Below the pieces are notes generated by a model. That model had not been told where the DNA came from. It saw only the letters and a program-made list of their open reading frames with translations, and ran no database searches. This document shows positions 1 through 8,189 of a DNA stretch of 9,822 nucleotides, in pieces. The stretch's first letter is position 1. Each line of letters opens with the position of its first letter. The translations under genes and the position numbers were made by a program. Origin of the DNA: an uncultured Bacteroidales bacterium (GTDB lineage: Bacteria; Bacteroidota; Bacteroidia; Bacteroidales; Marinilabiliaceae); the NCBI GenBank assembly GCA_937892095.1, contig CALAVC010000128.1, forward strand, positions 1 to 9,822, read 5' to 3'.

Positions 1-54
1 TGACCCACCTCAACATATAAACTTTTTTTAGCCTGCATTTTGACCTATACACCT
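1..54. repeat. Left copy of 54-bp inverted repeat at window end
   Basis: These 54 bases are the exact reverse complement of 9768-9821; base i pairs with base 9822-i, and identity stops at base 55. The repeat has internal structure: TGACC-CACCT at 1-10 is echoed in direct orientation as TGACC-TATA-CACCT at 41-54. Paired short motifs of this kind resemble transposase-binding sites near insertion-sequence ends. No coding sequence lies in it. I infer the end of a dispersed multicopy element cut by the window edge; a fold-back repeat belonging to this locus alone is the alternative. Confidence 0.85.
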
Positions 55-63
55 ATAGATAAC

Positions 64-96
64 AAAAAAGAGATATTCTTTGCAGAATATCTCTTT
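64..96 (-). terminator. Intrinsic terminator of the tRNA-Pro gene
   Basis: Bases 67-79 and 84-96 form a perfect 13-bp stem around the 4-base loop TTGC. Read on the minus strand, the hairpin is followed by six T (69 down to 64). It lies 7 bases beyond the 3' end of the minus-strand tRNA, so it fits a dedicated Rho-independent terminator. The stem is AT-rich apart from a few G-C pairs. Confidence 0.8.
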
Positions 97-102
97 CACC
101 AG

Positions 103-177
103 TCGGGGTGACTGGATTCGAACCAGCGACAACACGCCCCCCAGACGTGTACTCTAACCGGGCTGAGCTACACCCCG
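103..177 (-). tRNA. tRNA-Pro (anticodon GGG)
   Basis: The minus strand folds into a complete 75-nt cloverleaf. The 7-bp acceptor stem CGGGGTG/CACCCCG is fully paired and the discriminator base is A. Bases 8-9 are TA, the D stem is GCTC/GAGT (one G-T) and the D loop contains GG. The anticodon stem CACGT/GCGTG encloses the loop CTGGGGG, giving anticodon GGG, which decodes proline CCC and CCU. The T arm is GCTGG/CCAGT with loop TTCGAAT. The 3' CCA is not encoded (CTG follows the discriminator), so it must be added by tRNA nucleotidyltransferase. It is a single-gene unit, divergent from the DUF3127-like gene, with its own promoter and terminator. Confidence 0.96.
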
Positions 178-213
178 ATGTCTATCGGAACCGTCTGTCG
201 TTCTAAGACGTTG

Positions 214-242
214 CAAAGATAGATATTTTTTGAATATGCCAA
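214..242 (-). promoter_or_regulatory. Bacteroidota-type promoter of tRNA-Pro
   Basis: On the minus strand 214-221 reads TATCTTTG, a full match to the Bacteroidota -7 element TAnnTTTG. Seventeen bases upstream, 239-242 reads TTGG, a near match to the -33 TTTG box. The -7 element ends 36 bases before the tRNA 5' end, leaving room for a short leader removed by RNase P. Confidence 0.65.
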
Positions 243-328
243 TAGATTGGGCAAAAAAAAGTATGTCAGAAATTCATTTTTTCTTTTCGCACACACGTAG
301 CATAAAAATTGACACCTCACAAACCATT

Positions 329-354
329 TAAGTTTGTTCGTTTCATTAAATTTG
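329..354 (+). promoter_or_regulatory. Two candidate -7 boxes upstream of the DUF3127-like gene
   Basis: Two full matches to TAnnTTTG occur 18 bases apart: TAAGTTTG at 329-336 and TAAATTTG at 347-354. The second would start transcription roughly 25 bases before the ATG at 385. Neither has a clean TTTG at the usual 19-20 base spacing; TTGA at 309-312 lies 16 bases before the first. Either or both may drive the gene at 385. Confidence 0.45.
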
Positions 355-384
355 TCATTTCAAAAAGAATAAAATTCAAAGTAA

Positions 385-891
385 ATGTCATACCAAATAA
401 TCGGCAAACTATCCGAAGTTCACGATACAGTTAATCGTACAGAGACATTCTCGGTGCGCGAATTCGTACTCGAAGTAACCTCACCCACCAGCCAATACGC
501 AGATTACGTCTTGTTCCAACTAACCAACACACGCACTGGTCTTATCGACATGTTCACCGTTGGTCAGGAGGTTGTTGTCGATTTCGACATTCAGGGACGC
601 AAATGGACAAATCCCGAAGGACGCATAGTATTCTTCAACCGTCTCAATGCATGGCGCATATCGGCCTACAATGCACAAGCCATGATGGGCGGACAAGCAG
701 GATACCAACAACCTATGGGGCAAGGTTTTCAACCGCAAGGACAAGGATTTCAACCACAACAGCCCATGGGCGGACAGGCAGGCTTTCAGCCCATGGGTGG
801 TCAGCCCATGCAAGGAGGCTTCCAACAACCACCTATGCCACCACAACAAACGCCAACAACTGGCGACAATGCTGACGACCTACCCTTCTAA
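385..891 (+). CDS. DUF3127-like OB-type protein with SSB-like C-terminal tail
   Basis: The 168-residue product has two parts. Residues 1-95 are a beta-rich domain with the DUF3127 pattern as I recall it: an opening 'IIGKL', 'REFVLEV', 'VLFQLTN', 'GQEVVVDFDIQGRKW' and a closing 'NAWRI'. Residues 96-160 are a low-complexity Gly/Gln/Pro/Met-rich linker, and the protein ends in acidic DNADDLPF. This is the layout of bacterial single-stranded DNA-binding proteins, in which an OB fold is joined by a flexible linker to a DDxPF tip that recruits repair and replication partners. DUF3127 has no firmly established function that I know of. Single-strand nucleic acid binding is therefore inference from architecture, and a divergent Ssb is the alternative. 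No signal peptide or membrane segment is seen, so it is cytoplasmic. The ATG follows an A-rich leader without Shine-Dalgarno. It is a single-gene unit with a terminator 26 bases after the stop. Confidence 0.75.
   Translation: MSYQIIGKLSEVHDTVNRTETFSVREFVLEVTSPTSQYADYVLFQLTNTRTGLIDMFTVGQEVVVDFDIQGRKWTNPEGRIVFFNRLNAWRISAYNAQAMMGGQAGYQQPMGQGFQPQGQGFQPQQPMGGQAGFQPMGGQPMQGGFQQPPMPPQQTPTTGDNADDLPF
688..837 (+). repeat. Degenerate repeats encoding the Gly/Gln/Pro linker
   Basis: Within the DUF3127-like gene, residues 102-151 consist of loosely repeated units around GQGFQPQ, GGQAGFQP and GGQPMQGGF. GQGFQPQ occurs twice in tandem at residues 112-125 with different synonymous codons, and the DNA motif CCCATGGG occurs twice. 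The repeats encode a disordered linker, and its length is likely to vary between strains. Confidence 0.7.
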
Positions 892-917
892 GCTAAGGAC
901 ACGCAATAAAAGCTACC

Positions 918-950
918 AAACCCGACAAAACACTTGTCGGGTTTTCTTTT
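918..950 (+). terminator. Intrinsic terminator after the DUF3127-like gene
   Basis: An 11-bp perfect stem (918-928 with 934-944, core CCCGACAA/TTGTCGGG) encloses the loop AACAC and runs into TTTTCTTTT. It lies 26 bases after the stop codon at 891 and separates this gene from the arabinofuranosidase operon. Confidence 0.85.
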
Positions 951-972
951 GCCAATACACTTTTAACATTCT

Positions 973-1004
973 TTTGTTTATCACATCAAAAATGAGCAAA
1001 TTTG
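973..1004 (+). promoter_or_regulatory. Promoter of the GH51 operon
   Basis: TTTG at 973-976 is followed after 20 bases by CAAATTTG at 997-1004, a one-mismatch version of the Bacteroidota -7 element TAnnTTTG. The spacing is right for the sigma factor of this phylum. Transcription would begin near 1010, leaving a leader of about 35 bases before the ATG at 1047. No operator or riboswitch is apparent. Confidence 0.55.
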
Positions 1005-1046
1005 TATTTACATTAATCAACCCAACTTAACCTAATTTTCACTTAT

Positions 1047-2603
1047 ATGTCAAAAACTTCAAGAAGGCTCGCAGCGCTTGCAATGTCACTTGCAAGCGTT
1101 TTGCCTATCGGAGCACAAGATGCCACAGTGATTGTCGATGCAGACCGTGGCGAGACACAAATAAGCAAACACATCTACGGACATTTCTCAGAGCACCTCG
1201 GACACTGCATCTACGGCGGACTTTGGGTGGGTAAAGACTCTAAAATCCCCAACGTCGATGGCGTCAGAAAGGATGTTCTCGAAGCCCTCAAAAAAATTAA
1301 GATACCCAATCTACGTTGGCCTGGCGGTTGCTTTGCCGACGAATATCACTGGAAAGACGGCATAGGTCCACAAGAAAATCGTGCTCGCATGATTAACACA
1401 CACTGGGGTGGCGTGGTCGAAGACAACTCTTTCGGCACCAACGAGTTCCTCAACATGTGCGAAGAACTTGGCACGGAGCCTTACGTTTGCGGCAACGTTG
1501 GCAGTGGTTCGGTTGAAGAACTTAGTCAGTGGGTAGAATACATGACCTTCGATGGCGAAAGCCCCATGGCAAACCTACGCAAAAAGAATGGTCGCGAAAA
1601 ACCATGGAAAGTACAATTTCTTGCTGTTGGCAACGAAAGTTGGGGCTGCGGAGGCAACATGACACCAGCCTACTATTCCGACCTATACCGCCGCTACCAA
1701 ACGTTTGCACGAAACTACAATGCCAACGCACCTCTACTCAAGGTGGCTGGCGGAGCCAACGTAGCCGACTACAACTGGACTGAGACAGTCATGCGCAACG
1801 TGCCAACAAACCTCATGTGGGGTCTGTCGCTACACTACTACGTACATCCAGGTGGGTGGAACCATAAGGGCTCGGCCACAAAGTTCTCCGAAGAACAATA
1901 CGTTCAGACTATGGAGAAAGCCTACTACATGGACGAACTTATCACTCGCCACGATGCCATAATGACCAAATACGACCCCAATAAAAAGGTCGCCTTGGTT
2001 GTCGACGAATGGGGCTCATGGTACGACGTGGAACCGGGTACAAATCCGGGCTTTCTGTTCCAACAAAACACAATGCGCGACGCACTCATAGCTGCTGTTA
2101 CGCTCAACATCTTCCACAAGCATGCCGACCGAGTCCGCATGGCCAACCTTGCACAAATCGTCAACGTCTTGCAAGCTGTCATCTTCACCGATGGCGACAA
2201 AATGCTCCTCACGCCCACCTACCACATTTTCGACATGTACAAGGTTCACCAAGACGCAACCCTACTGCCTTCGTCGACACGTTGTGAGAAAATCAGTCGT
2301 GGCAAGTTTAGCGCCGACCGCATAAGTTCTTCGGCTTCCAAAGATGCCAACGGTGTCATTCACGTATCACTTGCCAACCTCGACCTCGAAAAAGTAGCCA
2401 CAGTGAATATAGACATACGCGGACAAAAGGTCAAAACTATTGCCGATGCGCAAGTGCTGACCTCGAAAAACATTGCAGACTACAACACTTTCGAGAATCC
2501 TGACATTGTCGACCTTGGTGAATTTAAAGACTTCAAACTCAAAGATGGCGTCATCACTATAAAAATGCCCGCCAAATCAGTTGTTACCTTTGCTGTAAAA
2601 TAA
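1047..2603 (+). CDS. Secreted GH51 alpha-L-arabinofuranosidase (short form)
   Basis: Glycoside hydrolase family 51, removing terminal alpha-L-arabinofuranosyl groups from arabinan, arabinoxylan or their oligosaccharides by a retaining mechanism. Residues 1-23 look like a signal peptide (basic start, hydrophobic core, likely cleavage after GA before QDA), so the enzyme acts in the periplasm or at the surface. The (beta/alpha)8 catalytic domain shows HIYGHFSEHLG (42-52), LRWPGGCFADEYHW (89-102), the acid/base Glu197 in AVGNESWG, and the nucleophile Glu321 in VVDEWGSW. A beta-sandwich C-terminal domain follows (about 380-518). At 518 residues it matches the compact, usually hexameric bacterial GH51 enzymes, which are often intracellular; here a leader is present. 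The stop is 3 bases before the next gene, a second GH51 enzyme, so they are surely co-transcribed. No SusC/SusD pair or regulator is in view, so inducer and polymer cannot be read from context. Confidence 0.94.
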   Translation: MSKTSRRLAALAMSLASVLPIGAQDATVIVDADRGETQISKHIYGHFSEHLGHCIYGGLWVGKDSKIPNVDGVRKDVLEALKKIKIPNLRWPGGCFADEYHWKDGIGPQENRARMINTHWGGVVEDNSFGTNEFLNMCEELGTEPYVCGNVGSGSVEELSQWVEYMTFDGESPMANLRKKNGREKPWKVQFLAVGNESWGCGGNMTPAYYSDLYRRYQTFARNYNANAPLLKVAGGANVADYNWTETVMRNVPTNLMWGLSLHYYVHPGGWNHKGSATKFSEEQYVQTMEKAYYMDELITRHDAIMTKYDPNKKVALVVDEWGSWYDVEPGTNPGFLFQQNTMRDALIAAVTLNIFHKHADRVRMANLAQIVNVLQAVIFTDGDKMLLTPTYHIFDMYKVHQDATLLPSSTRCEKISRGKFSADRISSSASKDANGVIHVSLANLDLEKVATVNIDIRGQKVKTIADAQVLTSKNIADYNTFENPDIVDLGEFKDFKLKDGVITIKMPAKSVVTFAVK

Positions 2604-2606
2604 TTT

Positions 2607-4601
2607 ATGAAAACATCACATACACTTGCGCTCGCCTCGCTTTTTGCACTTACGCTCTCGGCACAAGCGCAAAACAAAACTCTCCAACTCGACGTGAGCA
2701 AACCACTCAAAGGCGCTCCCGTGCAAAACACTATGTACGGAATCTTCTTTGAAGACATCAACTATGCTGCCGACGGTGGTTTGTATGCCGAAATGGTCAA
2801 AAACCGCTCATTTGAGTTTCCACAAGCACTGATGGGTTGGCAAACATTTGGCAACATAGAAGTACGCACCGAGGGAGCTCCTTTTGAGCGCAATCCACAC
2901 TACGTACGTCTCTCGCCAGCCAACCATCGGGACAAGCGCACAGGACTGCAAAACGAAGGATTCTTTGGCATTTCGGTTCAGAAAGAACACAAGTACAGAT
3001 TTAGCGTTTGGGCGCGCGTTGTCGATGGCACACAGAGTAAAATCCGCATTGAAATATCCGACCCTGCTTCTATGGGCGAAAACCACGCACTATGTGGCAA
3101 GACAATAGACATTTCGGGTTCTGACTGGAAAAAATACACTCTCGAATTATCGCCAGCACAATCGGTCAGCAAAGCCATACTTCGCATATTTCTTAAGGGA
3201 GCAACAGTCGACCTCGAACACGTGTCACTCTTCCCCACAGACACTTGGAAAGGACGCGAAAATGGACTACGTACCGACCTTGCACAAGCTCTATACGACC
3301 TACATCCGGGCGTACTTCGCTTCCCCGGTGGTTGCATTGTCGAAGGAACAGACCTCAACAGTCGCTACCAATGGAAAAATAGCGTCGGACAAGTCGAAAA
3401 CAGACCACTCAACGAGAATCGTTGGCACTACACGTTCGAACATCGCTTCTATCCCGACTACTACCAATCTTATGGTCTCGGATTCTACGAATTCTTCCTA
3501 CTCTCCGAAGATATTGGTGCAGAGCCTCTGCCAATTGTCAGCGTAGGTCTTGCGTGCCAATTTCAGAACAAGGACCCGAAGGCACACGTCGAAGCCACAC
3601 GCGAAGCTCTCGACCCATACATTCAAGACGTGCTCGACCTAATTGAGTTTGCCAATGGCTCTGCGGACACCAAGTGGGGCAAGCTACGCGCCGACATGGG
3701 ACACCCAGCCCCATTCAACCTCAAAATGGTGGGCATAGGCAACGAACAGTGGGATAGTCTCTACCCCGAACGCCTAAAATTCTTTGTCGAAGCAGTCCGA
3801 AAAGCGCACCCCGAAATAAAAATCGTAGGATCCTCTGGTCCTGACTCCGAAGGCAAGCAGTTCGACTACTTGTGGCCCGAAATGAAAAAACTTGGTGCAG
3901 ACCTTGTCGACGAACACTTCTATCGCCCAGAGACATGGTTCCTTTCCCAAGGCAATCGATACGACACATACGATCGCAAAGGACCAAAAGTATTTGCCGG
4001 CGAATATGCGTGCCATGGCAAAGGCAAGAAATGGAATCATTTCAACGCCTCTCTTCTCGAAGCAGCATTCATGACTGGCCTCGAACGCAATGCCGACATT
4101 GTCCACATGGCCACCTACGCACCACTTTTTGCACACGTCGAAGGCTGGCAATGGCGTCCCGACATGATTTGGTTCGACAACACTCGTAGTGTGCGCACAG
4201 CAAGCTACTACGTGCAACAACTCTATGCACACAATAAAGGCACAAACGTACTCCGCCTAACCCTCAATGGCAAGCCACTTGCTGGAAACGACGGACAAAA
4301 CGGGCTCTTTGCAAGCGCAGTGTACGATGCCACAGACGGCTCCTACATTGTCAAAATTGCCAACACGAGTGACGATGCACAAAACATCGACTTAAGTTTC
4401 GTAGGACTAAAGAAGAAACAAAACATCGACACGTACACCGTTACAAGTCTGCATGCCGACAATCCCGAAGCCGAAAACACTCTTGACAACACACAAGTGG
4501 TAGTCCCCAAAACAGTAAACAAGCCTTCGGTAGGCAACAAGAATGTCTCGTTGCCTTTGGCTGCAAAGACATTCTACGTCTTCCGCTTCAAAGCGAAATA
4601 G
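2607..4601 (+). CDS. Secreted GH51 alpha-L-arabinofuranosidase with N-terminal carbohydrate-binding-like domain (long form)
   Basis: This 664-residue product is a second GH51 enzyme of a different class. Residues 1-21 form a signal peptide ending SAQA. The GH51 start motif MYGIFFEDINYAADGGLYAEM (43-63) is followed by a beta-sandwich insertion of about 150 residues (roughly 65-210) resembling CBM4/9-type modules. The barrel continues with LRFPGGCIVEG (237-247), the acid/base Glu380 in GIGNEQWD, the nucleophile Glu466 in FAGEYACHG, and a C-terminal beta domain (about 530-664) ending in a typical 'AKTFYVFRF' strand. This layout matches the larger GH51 enzymes of Bacteroides and plants. It starts 3 bases after the first GH51 stop, with no Shine-Dalgarno, suggesting translational coupling. 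Two GH51 classes in one operon probably divide the work between linkages or between polymer and oligomer; that division is inferred. Confidence 0.93.
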   Translation: MKTSHTLALASLFALTLSAQAQNKTLQLDVSKPLKGAPVQNTMYGIFFEDINYAADGGLYAEMVKNRSFEFPQALMGWQTFGNIEVRTEGAPFERNPHYVRLSPANHRDKRTGLQNEGFFGISVQKEHKYRFSVWARVVDGTQSKIRIEISDPASMGENHALCGKTIDISGSDWKKYTLELSPAQSVSKAILRIFLKGATVDLEHVSLFPTDTWKGRENGLRTDLAQALYDLHPGVLRFPGGCIVEGTDLNSRYQWKNSVGQVENRPLNENRWHYTFEHRFYPDYYQSYGLGFYEFFLLSEDIGAEPLPIVSVGLACQFQNKDPKAHVEATREALDPYIQDVLDLIEFANGSADTKWGKLRADMGHPAPFNLKMVGIGNEQWDSLYPERLKFFVEAVRKAHPEIKIVGSSGPDSEGKQFDYLWPEMKKLGADLVDEHFYRPETWFLSQGNRYDTYDRKGPKVFAGEYACHGKGKKWNHFNASLLEAAFMTGLERNADIVHMATYAPLFAHVEGWQWRPDMIWFDNTRSVRTASYYVQQLYAHNKGTNVLRLTLNGKPLAGNDGQNGLFASAVYDATDGSYIVKIANTSDDAQNIDLSFVGLKKKQNIDTYTVTSLHADNPEAENTLDNTQVVVPKTVNKPSVGNKNVSLPLAAKTFYVFRFKAK

Positions 4602-4625
4602 CAATTATTTTTTAAGCAATATTTC

Positions 4626-4670
4626 AATACGCAGATATGCAACATTTAAGGCATATCTGCGTATTTTCTT
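4626..4670 (+). terminator. Terminator of the GH51 operon
   Basis: A perfect 15-bp stem, 4626-4640 (AATACGCAGATATGC) with 4651-4665, encloses a 10-base loop and runs into TTTTCTTT. It begins 25 bases after the stop at 4601. The next ATG, at 4704, is only 39 bases beyond the stem. I find no TAnnTTTG box in between, so some read-through into the receptor gene is possible. Confidence 0.78.
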
Positions 4671-4703
4671 TATGCCACACAAGCAACAAAAATCTGCCAC
4701 AAT

Positions 4704-6590
4704 ATGTCTAAGTCAAATAAAAAAAGCTTCACACGCAGGACATTACGGAGCATTCGCCAAATCAGTAAAGGGAAGACAAGTCTACAAGTAAAGCTATTAC
4801 TCATTCTTGCACTCTTTGCAGTTTTACTTATTGCTTCTTGCGTCCTGAACGTCAACCAGAATGGTAATTATATCTTTAATAATTATTTCACCTCGCAGCT
4901 CAACACTAAAACCGAGGGACTATTGGCCGACCTCAATGAAGACGCCGAACGAGCTTGCCGAGCAATTGAAGTTATGTCTACAGCCGACACAGCATTCGTC
5001 CGTCTGACCGAAAGCAAAGACTATGAAGCCTTGGGCAAGAAGCTCAATCGCCTTTGCCAATATTCAGACTCTTATGCCTACATACTTATGGGCGACGATA
5101 AAGACGTTGCCAACACCAACATAAACAACGGCGACTTCGACTTTGAGCAGACCAACGAAATGCGTTCAATCGCAGCCACAATGGAACATACTGACGGCAA
5201 ATTTGCAGGTCTGAGCAAGATGATTAACGGCGAACTGGCTGTCATAGGCGGACGAACACTACGCAACTCACAACAAGAGACCGTAGGAACAATATTTCTT
5301 GTGGTCAACATGCTTACGCAAGACGAGTATCTTGACAAACTTAAAAGCATACACGACATCGAAATAACAATTTTTGAGGGCGATGTGCGCGTGGCAACGA
5401 CAATGACCGACAACAGTGGCATACGTATGGTTGGCACCAGACTGACCAACACCGAAGCCATGAACATCGTCTACAAAGAAGGCCTTACCTACACAGGTAA
5501 AGCCGACATAGGTGGCAAGGATATGATTGTCCGCTACGCACCGACAACAGACGTGGCCATGCGCATTACAGGAATGTTCTACACAGGTCTGAACGCCCAT
5601 TTAGCCACAGAACTTAAAACGAACATGTCTGTTGGCATGCTCTTCGGAAGTTTGTTTTTGTGCATCATAATAACACCCATATTCTTCTTCTACATTCGCA
5701 AGAAAATAACTCGTCCGATTCGATCTCTTGCCACTTCGGCACGCATAATTGCCAATCGCGACCTCTCGCAACCAATCGTCCACTGCACCACCGACGATGA
5801 GCTACAAGAACTAAGCGAAAGCATGATAGAAATGCAGGAATCGCTTGCAGACACACTTTCCGATGTTCTCGACACGTCGGGCGTGCTAAAACTTAGTAGT
5901 ACAGAACTTAGTCGCGCGTCGGTAGAGCTCTCCGACGGAGCCAACAAACAAGCTGCCGCCCTCGAAGAAGTTGCAGCAGCCATTGAAGACGTCCGTCAAA
6001 AGACCACATCGAACACAACGAACTCCAACCAAGCAAAAAAACTTGTCGAAGAAGTCAACACAAACGTAACCGACATCACAACCAAAAGCAACGAGTGCAT
6101 GACGGCCAATCGTGGCGTAGCCGTGGCCATAAAAAACATCAATACACTCGTAGGACAAACCAACATACTCTCGCTCAACGCCTCGGTAGAAGCTGCTCGT
6201 GCAGGTTCACAAGGCAAAGGTTTTGCAGTCGTGGCAAAAGAAGTCGGTAGACTTGCCGAACAGACACGCGACACTGCACAACGAATCAACTCCACAACAC
6301 AAAACACCATTGTCGGCACTCAAGAGATAAACGACCGACTCGCAATCGTTACGCCCAAACTCGATGAAATGGTAAACATTATGCGCGAAATTGCTTCGGG
6401 TGGCGTGGAACAAGAAAACAGCACTCGACAAGTGGTCGACAACATGGTAGAGCTTAACAAAACCACCCAGTCGGCCGCTGCAAGCGCAGAAGAAATAGCA
6501 GCTAATGCCGAAGAATTGGCAAGCTCGGCCGAACACCTACACGACGTAATAAACGCCTTTAAATTTAAAGTCGCAGAGAAAAACAAATAG
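4704..6590 (+). CDS. Methyl-accepting chemotaxis protein with Cache sensor and HAMP
   Basis: A 628-residue transmembrane receptor of the MCP class. The N-terminus (1-27) is basic and cytoplasmic; TM1 is about 29-50 and TM2 about 308-331. Between them lies a 255-residue periplasmic sensor whose distal half has a Cache signature: 'IFEGDVRVATT' (223-233), 'GIRMVGT' (239-245), 'YKEGLTYTGKADIGG' and 'ITGMFYTGL'. A HAMP linker (about 332-383, 'ITRPIRSLATSARII') leads to the long cytoplasmic coiled-coil hairpin. The hairpin tip is recognisable as 'GQTNILSLNASVEAARAG' (484-501), then 'GKGFAVVAKEVGRLAEQT'; Gln/Glu-rich flanks are candidate methylation helices. Two tip positions differ from the usual sequence: AGE is AGS (Ser502) and EVR is EVG (Gly515). 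There is no CheR-tethering pentapeptide. No CheA, CheW or other che gene is nearby. Ligand is unknown; small organic acids or similar are common for Cache but not shown here. Confidence 0.92.
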   Translation: MSKSNKKSFTRRTLRSIRQISKGKTSLQVKLLLILALFAVLLIASCVLNVNQNGNYIFNNYFTSQLNTKTEGLLADLNEDAERACRAIEVMSTADTAFVRLTESKDYEALGKKLNRLCQYSDSYAYILMGDDKDVANTNINNGDFDFEQTNEMRSIAATMEHTDGKFAGLSKMINGELAVIGGRTLRNSQQETVGTIFLVVNMLTQDEYLDKLKSIHDIEITIFEGDVRVATTMTDNSGIRMVGTRLTNTEAMNIVYKEGLTYTGKADIGGKDMIVRYAPTTDVAMRITGMFYTGLNAHLATELKTNMSVGMLFGSLFLCIIITPIFFFYIRKKITRPIRSLATSARIIANRDLSQPIVHCTTDDELQELSESMIEMQESLADTLSDVLDTSGVLKLSSTELSRASVELSDGANKQAAALEEVAAAIEDVRQKTTSNTTNSNQAKKLVEEVNTNVTDITTKSNECMTANRGVAVAIKNINTLVGQTNILSLNASVEAARAGSQGKGFAVVAKEVGRLAEQTRDTAQRINSTTQNTIVGTQEINDRLAIVTPKLDEMVNIMREIASGGVEQENSTRQVVDNMVELNKTTQSAAASAEEIAANAEELASSAEHLHDVINAFKFKVAEKNK

Positions 6591-6630
6591 GCATTTACTA
6601 CGTTCATAAACAAAATATTGCGACCGAAAG

Positions 6631-6661
6631 TTGGAAACTTGACACAAAAGCAGTTACTTTG
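6631..6661 (+). promoter_or_regulatory. Promoter of rpsU
   Basis: TTGG at 6631-6634, a 19-base spacer, then TTACTTTG at 6654-6661 followed by C. This is a one-mismatch match to TTTG-N19-TAnnTTTG. Transcription would begin near 6668, giving a leader of about 40 A-rich bases before the ATG at 6706. Confidence 0.6.
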
Positions 6662-6705
6662 CACCCAAATTTGTACAGTACTATACAAAAACTAAGAAAA
6701 ACAAA

Positions 6706-6897
6706 ATGATCGTAGTTCCTATCAAAGAAGGAGAAAACATCGAAAAAGCGCTCAAGAAGTTCAAGCGCAAGTTCGAGAAGACAGGCGTCATGCGTGAGCT
6801 CCGCAATCGCCAAGCCTACACAAAAGACTCTGTAGTGCGTCGCAAACAAATAGCAAAAGCTGTCTACGTGCAGCAAATGCACCGCGACGAGGAATAA
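6706..6897 (+). CDS. rpsU: 30S ribosomal protein bS21
   Basis: A 63-residue, very basic protein beginning MIVVPIKEGENIEKALKKFK, with the characteristic 'KTGVMRELRNRQAYTKDSVVRRK' stretch (25-47). Length and sequence are those of bacterial bS21, which sits on the 30S platform near the 3' end of 16S rRNA. In Bacteroidota it helps to occlude the anti-Shine-Dalgarno sequence, which fits the lack of such sites in most leaders here. Its own leader ('aagaaaaacaaaATG') is A-rich with no Shine-Dalgarno. It is a monocistronic unit with its own promoter and a terminator 38 bases after the stop. Confidence 0.97.
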   Translation: MIVVPIKEGENIEKALKKFKRKFEKTGVMRELRNRQAYTKDSVVRRKQIAKAVYVQQMHRDEE

Positions 6898-6935
6898 GAA
6901 AGACGTCTCTTTGACCTCATAGCACATGGTACCAT

Positions 6936-6968
6936 GCCGATGTAACAAACATCGGCTTTTTTCTTTTT
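6936..6968 (+). terminator. Intrinsic terminator after rpsU
   Basis: An 8-bp stem GCCGATGT/ACATCGGC (6936-6943 with 6949-6956) with loop AACAA is followed by TTTTTTCTTTTT. The perfect palindrome CATGGTACCATG (6925-6936) abuts it upstream. Confidence 0.85.
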
Positions 6969-7022
6969 AGCTTCGCAAGATGTCATCGGACATCAGCAGA
7001 CACAAGTTTAACAGAAAAAATA

Positions 7023-7058
7023 TATATTTGCAGTCAATACCATAGTTTTTGCAAGGAG
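7023..7058 (+). promoter_or_regulatory. Candidate promoter and Shine-Dalgarno-like site of apbE
   Basis: TATATTTG at 7023-7030, followed by C, fully matches the -7 element TAnnTTTG; no clear -33 box lies at the usual distance. AAGGAG at 7053-7058 sits 6 bases before the ATG at 7065, a textbook Shine-Dalgarno position. It supports that start (or the adjacent Met codon at 7068) and is the only such site in front of a gene in this window. Confidence 0.5.
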
Positions 7059-7064
7059 AACGAA

Positions 7065-8123
7065 ATGATGAAAAAACTATTTACACCAATAAGCACATTC
7101 GTAATCATTATATGTTCCCTACTCTTGGAGTCTTGTAGCGGAGGACAAAGCGAAACGACCTACCAACGCAAGTCTGGATTTATTTTTGGCACACAATATA
7201 ACCTCACCTACAAAAGCAATCGTGATCTTGGAGACGTCGTTATGGAGCGTCTGCAACAATACGACAACTCGGTGTCGGTCTACAATCCGAACTCACTTAT
7301 GACGCAGCTAAACAACGGCATGGAAGTGGAAGCAGACTCTGACCTCTTGGCTGTCATAAAGTTGGCTAAACGTTTCAACAAGATTTCTAATGGTGCATTT
7401 GACATAACTGTGGAGCCACTGAGCAAATTGTGGCGATTCTCCGACGAACAAAAAGACGACACAATTTCGGTAGAGGATTGGAACAAGCTACTTGCAAAGC
7501 TCGACACCATAATGCCCTATGTTGGTGTAGACAAGATAAGCATTGACGGCAACACAATCCGCAAATCTGATCAGCGCATAAAACTGAATGCTAACGCCAT
7601 TGCCGAAGGCTACGGCATAGACTTAGCAGCTGCCACGTTGGAGCAATATGGCGTAACGGATTATATGGTTGAGATTGGTGGAGAAATACATTGTCGTGGG
7701 CTGAACTCGCGTGGGCAAAAGTGGCGCATAGGCATAGAACGACCAATAGAAGGGAGTAGTTTTTTCGACCGCAAACAGAAATGCATCATACAGCTAACCG
7801 ATTGTGCAGTGTCGACATCGGGTGGCTATCGCCAGTGTTGGCACGTGGCCGACGGACGCAAAGTGCAACACACCATAAACCCAGCAACAGGTTTGCCCGT
7901 TACACACAATATGGAGAGCGTAACAGTTGTTGGCAAGAGCACAGCAGTAACCGATGCTCTTTGCACTACACTGATGGTTGCAGGTCCTGACCACGCTCTT
8001 GAACTTGCAGAGCAATTTCCTAACACAGAAGCCTACATAATATATCTTGACGAAGACGGCAACGAGCGTGAAGGAATGACAGAGGGCTTCCGTAGACTCA
8101 TAGTAGAAGGCGAAACGAAATAA
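7065..8123 (+). CDS. apbE: FAD:protein FMN transferase (ApbE), lipoprotein
   Basis: ApbE cleaves FAD and attaches FMN by phosphoester bond to Thr or Ser of target proteins such as the Nqr/Rnf subunits, outside the cytoplasmic membrane. The 352-residue product starts MMKKLF, has a hydrophobic segment (about 9-21) and a candidate lipobox LESC with Cys24, so it is probably a membrane-anchored lipoprotein; Glu at -2 is slightly unusual. Family motifs are intact: 'NGAFDITVEPLSKLW' (109-123), 'NAIAEGYGID' (177-186), 'EIGGEI' (203-208), 'STSGGYRQ' (250-257) and 'HTINPATGLPV' (269-279). 'AVTDALCTT' follows; its Asp297 and Thr301 have the spacing of the known Mg-binding Asp/Thr pair. Length is normal. 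No flavinylated partner gene is in the window. The guaB gene begins 66 bases after its stop, with no obvious terminator between, so co-transcription is possible though functionally unrelated. Confidence 0.94.
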   Translation: MMKKLFTPISTFVIIICSLLLESCSGGQSETTYQRKSGFIFGTQYNLTYKSNRDLGDVVMERLQQYDNSVSVYNPNSLMTQLNNGMEVEADSDLLAVIKLAKRFNKISNGAFDITVEPLSKLWRFSDEQKDDTISVEDWNKLLAKLDTIMPYVGVDKISIDGNTIRKSDQRIKLNANAIAEGYGIDLAAATLEQYGVTDYMVEIGGEIHCRGLNSRGQKWRIGIERPIEGSSFFDRKQKCIIQLTDCAVSTSGGYRQCWHVADGRKVQHTINPATGLPVTHNMESVTVVGKSTAVTDALCTTLMVAGPDHALELAEQFPNTEAYIIYLDEDGNEREGMTEGFRRLIVEGETK

Positions 8124-8189
8124 TCCTTCGCCACATATTTTATTAGCAAAAAAATATATCAACATACAACATTCAAAGCAACAACACCT